Positions 57,974-64,000 of a stretch of DNA of 64,000 bases are shown in pieces. The notes beneath the pieces were generated by a model. That model was not told where the DNA came from. It worked only from the letters and a program-made list of their open reading frames with translations, and ran no database searches. How positions within the stretch are numbered: the first letter of the stretch is position 1; each line of letters begins with the position of its first letter. This DNA comes from Nocardia stercoris (lineage in GTDB: Bacteria > Actinomycetota > Actinomycetes > Mycobacteriales > Mycobacteriaceae), in the NCBI RefSeq assembly GCF_003696265.1, contig NZ_RFFH01000014.1, positions 1 to 64,000 of the forward strand, written 5' to 3'. Position numbers and translations under genes: made by a program.

Positions 57974-59302
57974 GTGGATCGAAAACCCCCACGGCCGCGC
58001 CGGATCAACGACGGTTCCTCCGAACACGAGTTGTACTTGCCGACCGGGGCGCTGACACCGAACCGGAACAGCCGCGACCCGCTGCCGGACACCCTGCTCA
58101 AACGGGTGAAACAGTTCTCCGGGCGGCTGTCGACCGAGGCCATCACCTCGATGGAGGACCGGCTGCCGTTCTTCGGCGACCTCGACGCCGCCCAGCGTGC
58201 CGGTGTCCAGATGCTGGTGCAGACGGCGGTGGTCAATTTCCTGGAGTGGCTGCAGGATCCCGACAGCGACATCCGGTTCAGCATGGACGCCTTCCAGGTC
58301 ATCCCCCAGGATCTGGCCCGCCGGCTCACACTGCGCGAGACCGTCGACATGGTCCGGGTCGCGATGGACTTCTTCGAGCAGTGGCTGCCCGCGCTGGCCC
58401 GCAACGACCGGCAGCTGGTGGCGCTGACCGAGGCGGTGCTGCGGTACGGCCGGGAACTCGGTTTCGCGGCGGCGTCGGTCTACGCCAGTGCGGCGGAGTC
58501 GCGCAGTGCGTGGGACACCCGGTTGGAGGCGCTGGTGGTCGACGCGGTGGTCCGCGGCGACACCGGGCCCGAGATGCTCTCGCGCGCAGCCACTCTCAAC
58601 TGGGACGCGACGGCCCCGGCGACGGTGCTGGTCGGCACCCCGCCCGCCGACCAGGTGGCCAGTGTGGGCGCGGTGCACGCCGTGGCCGCCCGGCACGGGC
58701 ACGCCGCGCTCGCGGTCGTGCAGGGTTCGCGGCTGGTGATCGTGGTCAGCGGCCGGGTCGGTGACCCGATGCATCCCTCGACGTTCCTGGCCGAGCTGCT
58801 GTCGGAGGCGTTCTCCGCCGGGCCGGTGGTGATCGGCCCGACCACCCGCACGCTGACAGCGGCCCACCACAGTGCCGTGGAGGCGATGGCCGGGATGGAG
58901 GCCGTCGTCGGCTGGCGCAGCGCGCCGCGGCCGGTGCACGCGTCCGAACTGTTGCCGGAGCGGGCGCTGCTGGGCGACCGCGCGGCCGTGGACGCGCTGA
59001 ACGAGAACCTGGTGATTCCGCTGGCGAATGCCGGATCCTCGCTGTCGGAGACGCTGGACGCCTACCTCGACGGCGGTGGCGCGGTCGAGACCTGCGCCCG
59101 TCAGCTGTACGTTCATCCAAATACCGTCCGCTACCGGCTCAAGCGGATCGCCGACATCACGGGCCGTGATCCCCTCAATCCGCGGGATGCCTACGTGCTC
59201 CGGATCGCCGCAACAGTAGGCAGGCTGTCACGAACCCGTAACGAATCATCGGCATCAGCCTCTCAGACCCCGGCAGCGACATTCGACAACGACCGGGTGT
59301 AA
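57974..59302 (+). CDS. PucR-family regulator (Rv2242/FasR-type)
   Basis: The 442-residue protein has an N-terminal sensing region, a GGDEF-like/PucR linker and a C-terminal PucR HTH (AVETCARQLYVHPNTVRYRLKRIADITGRDP). It occupies the position of Rv2242 between aceE and fabD. The Streptomyces coelicolor orthologue in the same position, FasR, activates the fabD-fabH-acpP-fabF operon, so control of the downstream FAS-II genes is likely. The GTG at 57974 is preceded by AGGGG at a long distance only; the start may be less certain than the rest. Confidence 0.9.
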   Translation: MDRKPPRPRRINDGSSEHELYLPTGALTPNRNSRDPLPDTLLKRVKQFSGRLSTEAITSMEDRLPFFGDLDAAQRAGVQMLVQTAVVNFLEWLQDPDSDIRFSMDAFQVIPQDLARRLTLRETVDMVRVAMDFFEQWLPALARNDRQLVALTEAVLRYGRELGFAAASVYASAAESRSAWDTRLEALVVDAVVRGDTGPEMLSRAATLNWDATAPATVLVGTPPADQVASVGAVHAVAARHGHAALAVVQGSRLVIVVSGRVGDPMHPSTFLAELLSEAFSAGPVVIGPTTRTLTAAHHSAVEAMAGMEAVVGWRSAPRPVHASELLPERALLGDRAAVDALNENLVIPLANAGSSLSETLDAYLDGGGAVETCARQLYVHPNTVRYRLKRIADITGRDPLNPRDAYVLRIAATVGRLSRTRNESSASASQTPAATFDNDRV

Positions 59303-59429
59303 CGGACAGCGGCACTCGGTCGATCGTCGCAATCCACATGGCCGTTTGTGGGGACCGCACAAAAGCTGTCCGCAAGCTTCATTCGCGCCGACATCACCGG
59401 AGAGCCGCGTCACAGTGTTGTCTTGAGAC

Positions 59430-60344
59430 GTGATCGCGTTGTATGCCCCTGGACAGGGCTCCCAGACACCCGGCATGTTGACGCCGTGGCTCGAAGTCCC
59501 CGGTGCGCGTGACCGACTCGAACTGTGGTCCAAGGCCGCCGGCCTGGATCTGCTCCGGCTGGGCACGACGGCCACCGCGGAGGAGATCACCGACACCGCC
59601 GTGACCCAGCCTCTGGTCGTCGCCGCCGCGCTGCTCGCCTTCGCCGAAGTACCCGCCACGCTGCCGTCCGACACCTTCGTGGCCGGACATTCCGTCGGCG
59701 AACTCGCCGCCGCGGCCGTCGCGGGCGTCATCACCGCCGACGACGCGGTCCAGCTGGCCGCCATCCGCGGCGCCGAGATGGCCAAGGCCTGCGCGCTCGA
59801 GCCGACCGGCATGTCCGCGGTCCTCGGCGGCGACGAAGCCGAGGTCCTGGCCCGCCTCGCGGAACTCGAACTCGTCCCCGCCAACCGCAATGCCGCCGGC
59901 CAGATCGTGGCCGCCGGCCGGCTGGACGCGCTCGCCGAGCTCGCGGCCGCCCCGCCGGAGAAGGCCCGCGTGCGCGCCCTGCCCGTCGCGGGCGCATTCC
60001 ACACCGCGTTCATGGCGCCCGCGCAGGAGGCTGTGACCCGGGCCATCTCCCGGATCACTCCCGATGAGCCGTCATGTGTTCTACTGTCGAACTACGACGG
60101 TCGGCCGGTCAGCTCCGGCAAGGACGCCATCGAGAAGCTCGCAGCTCAGGTGACCAGGCCCGTTCGGTGGGATCTGTGCACCGAGACCGTTCGTGCCGCC
60201 GGCGTCACCGCCGTGGCGGAGTTGCCCCCCGCCGGCACCCTGGTGGGTATCGCGAAGCGGGAACTCAAGGGCACGCCGAACCTGGCACTGAAGAGCCCCG
60301 AAGACATTTCTGCCCTGGTAGCCCTGTACTCGGCTACCGGTTAG
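59430..60344 (+). CDS. fabD: Malonyl-CoA:ACP transacylase FabD
   Basis: The 304-residue enzyme moves malonyl from CoA to AcpM. The nucleophile Ser88 is in AGHSVGELAAAAV, the catalytic His191 in GAFHTAFM, and the start LYAPGQGSQ is typical. GTG 59430 is the best start although its ribosome-binding site is weak. It begins the fabD-acpM-kasA set and matches Rv2243. Confidence 0.95.
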   Translation: MIALYAPGQGSQTPGMLTPWLEVPGARDRLELWSKAAGLDLLRLGTTATAEEITDTAVTQPLVVAAALLAFAEVPATLPSDTFVAGHSVGELAAAAVAGVITADDAVQLAAIRGAEMAKACALEPTGMSAVLGGDEAEVLARLAELELVPANRNAAGQIVAAGRLDALAELAAAPPEKARVRALPVAGAFHTAFMAPAQEAVTRAISRITPDEPSCVLLSNYDGRPVSSGKDAIEKLAAQVTRPVRWDLCTETVRAAGVTAVAELPPAGTLVGIAKRELKGTPNLALKSPEDISALVALYSATG

Positions 60345-60349
60345 CTTTC

Positions 60350-60406
60350 TCACGGCCTGCAACGGCGCAGGCCGTGAGCGGGTGCCCGGTAACCTCCGGG
60401 CGCTCG
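60350..60406 (+). promoter_or_regulatory. Two hairpins between fabD and acpM
   Basis: The first hairpin pairs CTCACGGCCTGC (60350-60361) with GCAGGCCGTGAG (60368-60379) over 6 bases; the second (60381-60390 with 60397-60406) has a 6-bp GC core plus wobbles. Neither has a T run. They may be a processing or partial-termination site that lets acpM be expressed at a different level than fabD. Confidence 0.55.
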
Positions 60407-60456
60407 TTCCCGAAATAACAACAAGCACCTACGGAAAGTAAGAAGGGAGCCACGAA

Positions 60457-60759
60457 GTGGCCGCTTTGACCCAGGAACAGATCGTCGAAGAGCTCGCGAA
60501 GATCATCGAAGAGGTGACCGGTATCGAGCCCTCCGAAGTGACCATCGAGAAGTCCTTCGTCGACGACCTGGACATCGACTCGCTGTCCATGGTCGAGATC
60601 GCGGTGCAGACCGAGGACAAGTACGGCGTCAAGATCCCGGACGAGGACCTCGCCAGCTTGAAGACGGTCGGTGACGCGGTGTCCTACATCCAGAAGCTCG
60701 AAGCCGAGAACGCCGACGCGGCCCAGGAGCTGAAGGCCAAGTTCGGCGCCGACCAGTAA
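60457..60759 (+). CDS. acpM: Meromycolate-extension acyl carrier protein AcpM
   Basis: The 100-residue carrier protein has its phosphopantetheine Ser42 in DDLDIDSLSMVEIAV. It carries the C-terminal extension (SYIQKLEAENADAAQELKAKFG) typical of AcpM in mycolata. The GTG at 60457 has AAGGGAG nine bases upstream. It corresponds to Rv2244 and supplies acyl chains to KasA. Confidence 0.96.
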   Translation: MAALTQEQIVEELAKIIEEVTGIEPSEVTIEKSFVDDLDIDSLSMVEIAVQTEDKYGVKIPDEDLASLKTVGDAVSYIQKLEAENADAAQELKAKFGADQ

Positions 60760-60770
60760 AGGGTCGCACC

Positions 60771-62021
60771 GTGACCACTCCCTCCACCCTGAACGGCAAT
60801 TTCCCCAACGTCGTCGTCACCAGTCTGGCGGCGACCACGTCGATCGCGGGCGACGTCGATGCGACGTGGAAGGGACTCCTCAACGGCGAAAGCGGTATCG
60901 ACACGCTCGAGGATTCCTTCATCGAGGAATTCGACCTGCCGGTCCGCATCGGCGGTCACCTGAAGGTCAAACCCGAGACCCTGCTCAGCCGGGTCGAATG
61001 TCGCCGTATGGCCTACGTCGAACAGCTCGCGACCATCCTCGGCCGCGAAGTGTGGCGCAACGCCGGCAGCCCGGAAGTGGACCCGGAGCGACTCGGTGTC
61101 GCGATCGGTACCGGACTGGGCGGCGGTGACGCGCTGATCGACTCGGTCGACAAGCTGAAGGCCGGTGGATATCGCAAGATCTCCCCGCTGGCCGTTCAGA
61201 TGGTCATGCCGAACGGACCTTCCGCCGTCGTGGGCCTCGAGCTCAAGGCGAAAGCGGGAGTGGTCACTCCGGTCTCGGCGTGTTCGTCGGGCTCCGAAGC
61301 CATCGCCAACGCGTGGCGAATGATCGTCATGGGTGACGCCGACATGGTCGTCACCGGTGGCGTCGAGGGCTTCATCGACGCGGTGCCGATCGCGGCGTTC
61401 TCCATGATGCGCGCGATGAGCACCCGCAACGACGACCCGAAGGCGGCGTCGCGCCCGTTCGACCGGGACCGTGACGGTTTCGTCTTCGGTGAGGCCGGCG
61501 CGCTGCTCACGCTCGAGACCGAGGAGCACGCCAAGGCCCGTGGTGCCACCATCCACGCCCGTCTGCTGGGCGCCGGTGTCACCTCCGACGGGTTCCATCT
61601 CGTGGCTCCGGACCCGGAAGGGAGCGGAGCGGCGCGGGCGATCACGCGAGCGCTGCAGACAGCAGGTCTGACGGCTTCCGACATCACCCACGTCAACGCG
61701 CACGCCACCGGCACCCCGATCGGGGACACCGCCGAGGCGAACGCGATCCACAAGGCCGGCGTCGCGCACGCCTCGGTCTATGCTCCGAAGTCCGCCCTGG
61801 GCCACTCGATCGGTGCCGTCGGCGCCCTCGAGTCGGTGCTCACGGTCCTCAGCATCCGCGACGGCATCGTCCCGGCCACGCTGAACCTGGACAACCAGGA
61901 CCCGGAAATCGACCTCGATGTGGTGCGCGACGAGGCGCGCCGCCAGGACATCAGGTACGCGATCAACAACTCGTTCGGATTCGGTGGCCACAACGTGGCG
62001 CTGGCCTTCGGCCGGTACTGA
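60771..62021 (+). CDS. kasA: Beta-ketoacyl-ACP synthase KasA
   Basis: The 416-residue enzyme elongates acyl-AcpM in FAS-II. The catalytic residues match KasA numbering exactly: Cys171 (VSACSSGSEA), His311 (VNAHATGTP), Lys340 and His345 (YAPKSALGHSIG). The GTG start at 60771 lies 11 bases after the acpM stop. It corresponds to Rv2245. The second synthase kasB, which follows in M. tuberculosis, is absent; accD6 comes next after a terminator. Confidence 0.95.
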   Translation: MTTPSTLNGNFPNVVVTSLAATTSIAGDVDATWKGLLNGESGIDTLEDSFIEEFDLPVRIGGHLKVKPETLLSRVECRRMAYVEQLATILGREVWRNAGSPEVDPERLGVAIGTGLGGGDALIDSVDKLKAGGYRKISPLAVQMVMPNGPSAVVGLELKAKAGVVTPVSACSSGSEAIANAWRMIVMGDADMVVTGGVEGFIDAVPIAAFSMMRAMSTRNDDPKAASRPFDRDRDGFVFGEAGALLTLETEEHAKARGATIHARLLGAGVTSDGFHLVAPDPEGSGAARAITRALQTAGLTASDITHVNAHATGTPIGDTAEANAIHKAGVAHASVYAPKSALGHSIGAVGALESVLTVLSIRDGIVPATLNLDNQDPEIDLDVVRDEARRQDIRYAINNSFGFGGHNVALAFGRY

Positions 62022-62029
62022 TCGACCCG

Positions 62030-62069
62030 GTGCGGTCGCCGTGAACCTCCACGGCGACCGCACTTTTTT
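62030..62069 (+). terminator. Intrinsic terminator between kasA and accD6
   Basis: GTGCGGTCGCCGTG (62030-62043) pairs perfectly with CACGGCGACCGCAC (62050-62063) over the loop AACCTC, followed directly by six T residues. This is a textbook intrinsic terminator, unusual in its clarity for a high-GC actinobacterium. It lies eight bases after the kasA stop and ends 52 bases before the accD6 start. Confidence 0.92.
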
Positions 62070-62121
62070 CTCCCGAACAACCCGGCATTTACCGCTTTTC
62101 GCTCCGTGCAAGGAGAACGCG

Positions 62122-63552
62122 ATGACCACCATGGCCCCCGTCTCGCCGGCAGCCTCGACCGATTCCCGTGATCCGCTGTCTCGTCTGCAGCGCTTCTTCG
62201 ACCCGGGAACCGTGGCGCCGCTGATGCCGCGCGACCGGTCCGGCGTGCTGGCCGCCGTCGGTGAGGTCGACGGTGTCCGTACCGTCGCCTACTGCTCGGA
62301 CGCGACCGTGATGGGCGGCGCGATGGGCGTCGAGGGCTGCAAGCACATCGTCACCGCCATCGACACCGCGATCGAGGAGAAGCTGCCGGTCGTCGGCATC
62401 TGGCATTCCGGTGGTGCCCGGCTCGCCGAGGGGGTCGAGGCCCTGCACGCGGTCGGCTTGGTCTTCGAGGCCATGGTTCGCGCGTCCGGCCAGGTCCCGC
62501 AGATCTCGGTCGTGGTCGGCTTCGCGGCGGGCGGTGCGGCCTACGGCCCCGCCCTGACCGATGTGGTGATCATGGCTCCCGAGGGCCGCGTCTTCGTGAC
62601 CGGTCCCGACGTCGTCCGCTCGGTGACGGGCGAGAACGTCGACATGGCCACCCTGGGCGGCCCCGAGACCCACGGCAAGAAGTCCGGCGTCTGCCATGTG
62701 GTCGCCGACAGCGAGGGTGACGCGCTGCACCGCGCCCGCAAACTGGTGTCGATGTTCGCCGAGCAGGGCGAGTTCGACCTGGTCGCCGCCGAGCACGGCG
62801 ATGTCGACCTGCAGGCCATGCTGCCGGAGTCGCCGCGGCGCGCCTACGACGTCAAGCCGGTCGTGCACGAACTGCTCGACAACGTCGACGGTGAGAGCAC
62901 GTTCGAGGAACTGCAGGGCGGGTACGCCCGCTCGATGGTCACCGGCCTGGGCCGGCTGGCCGGCCGCACCGTCGGTGTGCTGGCCAACAATCCGCTGCGG
63001 ATGGGCGGCTGCCTGACTTCGGAGAGCGCCGAGAAGGCGGCCCGGTTCGTGCGGCTGTGCAACGCCTTCGGCATCCCGCTGGTGGTGGTCACCGATGTGC
63101 CCGGCTATCTGCCGGGTGTCTCGATGGAGTGGGAGGGTGTGGTGCGCCGCGGCGCGAAGCTGCTGCACGCCTTCGCCGAGGCCCGGGTGCCGCGGGTGAC
63201 CCTGGTGACCCGCAAGATCTACGGCGGCGCCTACATCGCCATGAACGCCCGGGCGCTGGGCGCCACCGCGGTGTACGCGTGGCCGGGCTCGGAGGTCGCC
63301 GTGATGGGCGCGAAGGCCGCGGTGGGCATCCTGCACAAGAAGGCGCTGGCGGCGGCGCCGGACGACGAGCGCGAGGCCATGCTGGAGCGGCTGACCGCCG
63401 AGCACGAGGAGCTGGCCGGGGGCGTCGCGCGGGCGATGTCGATCGGCGTGGTGGACGCGGTGATCGATCCGGCGAAGACCCGTTCGGTGCTCACCGCGGC
63501 GCTGGCCGCGGTGCCGGCCGTCGCCGCGCACAACAAGAACATCCCGCTGTAG
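62122..63552 (+). CDS. accD6: Acyl-CoA carboxylase beta subunit AccD6
   Basis: The 476-residue carboxyltransferase subunit makes malonyl-CoA (with a biotinylated alpha subunit encoded elsewhere) for FAS. HSGGARLAEGVEALHAVG and GFAAGGAAYGPALTDVVIM are in the first half; RKIYGGAYIAMNARALGA in the second half. The ATG at 62122 has AAGGAG six bases upstream. It corresponds to Rv2247. The terminator upstream means it must have its own promoter or depend on readthrough. Confidence 0.95.
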   Translation: MTTMAPVSPAASTDSRDPLSRLQRFFDPGTVAPLMPRDRSGVLAAVGEVDGVRTVAYCSDATVMGGAMGVEGCKHIVTAIDTAIEEKLPVVGIWHSGGARLAEGVEALHAVGLVFEAMVRASGQVPQISVVVGFAAGGAAYGPALTDVVIMAPEGRVFVTGPDVVRSVTGENVDMATLGGPETHGKKSGVCHVVADSEGDALHRARKLVSMFAEQGEFDLVAAEHGDVDLQAMLPESPRRAYDVKPVVHELLDNVDGESTFEELQGGYARSMVTGLGRLAGRTVGVLANNPLRMGGCLTSESAEKAARFVRLCNAFGIPLVVVTDVPGYLPGVSMEWEGVVRRGAKLLHAFAEARVPRVTLVTRKIYGGAYIAMNARALGATAVYAWPGSEVAVMGAKAAVGILHKKALAAAPDDEREAMLERLTAEHEELAGGVARAMSIGVVDAVIDPAKTRSVLTAALAAVPAVAAHNKNIPL

Positions 63553-63593
63553 GTGGCCCGGGCCCCCTTCGGGCCCACCCGTGGTACCGACAC

Positions 63594-63632
63594 AAAGGAC
63601 CGGCTGGGGCATCGCCCCGAGCCGGTCCTTTT
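63594..63632 (+). terminator. Terminator after accD6
   Basis: A 12-bp stem AAAGGACCGGCT/AGCCGGTCCTTT (63594-63605 with 63620-63631) encloses a second 5-bp stem GGGGC/GCCCC. The T-rich right arm supports termination of accD6 transcripts, 42 bases after the stop. Confidence 0.85.
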
Positions 63633-63658
63633 GGGTGTGATTACCTCACACGCGCGTA

Positions 63659-63775
63659 TCAGGCGCCGAACGAACCCGTCCACAGGGTGTTACCGAGGCC
63701 GGCCGAACCGGTGCCCAGGGTGGTCAGGGTGGCGTTGATGGCGGCAATGGTGGTGTCGATGACGACGGGGATCAT
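63659..63775 (-). CDS. 38-residue hydrophobic peptide gene
   Basis: A minus-strand frame starts at ATG 63775, with GGAAGAG eight bases upstream, and ends at a TGA at 63659. The product is MIPVVIDTTIAAINATLTTL followed by GTGSAGLGNTLWTGSFGA. Third positions are strongly G/C (22 of the codons end in C). The region upstream is AT-rich and promoter-like. It lacks a cleavable signal. Its size, amphipathic character and location next to mycolate genes recall the short mycomembrane channel peptides of Corynebacterium (PorA/PorH type), but sequence similarity is not evident to me. Confidence 0.65.
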   Translation of the reverse strand: MIPVVIDTTIAAINATLTTLGTGSAGLGNTLWTGSFGA

Positions 63776-63922
63776 ACGAAAAACTCTTCCTTCGGATTCC
63801 CAGTAGAACTGGCTTACGGCGAGTCTATCGACGCCAGCTAATTTTCCGTTATCAAGATCTGTGCCATTGTGAGGTCGATTACATATTCAACTGTTACGAG
63901 CTACGAGACGTAGTAGTAAAGC

Positions 63923-63958
63923 GGGCCGGGACGGAGGCGCCATACCTCCGACCGGCCC
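63923..63958. terminator. Hairpin at the right edge
   Basis: GGGCCGG-GA-CGGAGG (63923-63937) pairs with CCTCCG-ACCGGCCC (63945-63958) with a small bulge. It lies in an AT-rich region and probably ends a gene beyond the window that reads toward it. There is no T run on the plus strand. Confidence 0.5.
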
Positions 63959-64000
63959 ACAAATGTTGAACACCCGATTTTAACTATCAGCCCCCGAACG

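Noticed and set aside
1..64000. CRISPR arrays, insertion sequences, rRNA genes, replication origin
   Set aside because: No regularly spaced identical repeats with unique spacers, no transposase frames with terminal inverted repeats, no rRNA-like sequence and no DnaA-box cluster were seen.

Overview
The window is high-GC, Gram-positive actinobacterial DNA, almost certainly from a mycolic-acid-containing member of the Mycobacteriales, and most like Nocardia. The evidence is the FAS-II set fabD-acpM-kasA-accD6, an MspA-type porin, an MMPL exporter beside a fatty-acyl-AMP ligase, frequent GTG starts, and gene order that follows Mycobacterium tuberculosis Rv2228c-Rv2247 at both ends. Species cannot be settled from the sequence alone.

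Layout. (1) 1-0.75 kb: the 3' part of a 4-hydroxy-2-oxovalerate aldolase, closed by a near-perfect terminator. (2) 0.84-12 kb: conserved core matching Rv2228c-Rv2236c (RNase H/phosphatase fusion, zinc-ribbon coiled coil, NIF3-like protein, cobC, ptpA, SURF1, cobD), with an OsmC protein, an unknown gene and a cation/proton antiporter inserted. (3) 12-24.6 kb: accessory genes (ECF41 sigma factor, alanine dehydrogenase, GlxA regulator, gamma carbonic anhydrase, orphan N6-adenine methyltransferase, acyltransferase, Tat-exported GH1 enzyme). (4) 24.6-37.1 kb: a compact twelve-gene minus-strand biosynthetic cluster, the most novel part of the window. (5) 37.9-41.3 kb: a conservon-type signalling operon lacking the DUF742 gene. 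(6) 41.4-52.6 kb: mixed accessory genes including an MspA porin, a second GlxA regulator, a KstR-like operator, lipase and esterase genes, and a probable frameshifted small gene. (7) 52.8-63.6 kb: conserved core again: tRNA-Val, ahpE, DUF3052, a lipoprotein, aceE, a PucR/FasR-type regulator, then fabD, acpM, kasA and accD6. (8) 63.66 kb: a previously untracked 38-residue peptide gene.

How the genes work together. The right end links pyruvate oxidation (AceE) to mycolic-precursor elongation (FabD loads malonyl, AcpM carries, KasA condenses, AccD6 supplies malonyl-CoA), probably under the adjacent PucR-type regulator. The 24.6-37.1 kb cluster combines two carrier proteins, a seryl-tRNA-synthetase-like amino acid:carrier-protein ligase, a fatty-acyl-AMP ligase, a divergent KAS-III, two diiron oxygenases, a thioester-reductase-like SDR, a 3-amino-3-carboxypropyl-transferase-like enzyme, an isoprenylcysteine-type methyltransferase, a GNAT and an exporter. 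I infer a lipidated, N-oxygenated amino-acid-derived metabolite, but I do not recognise the pathway.
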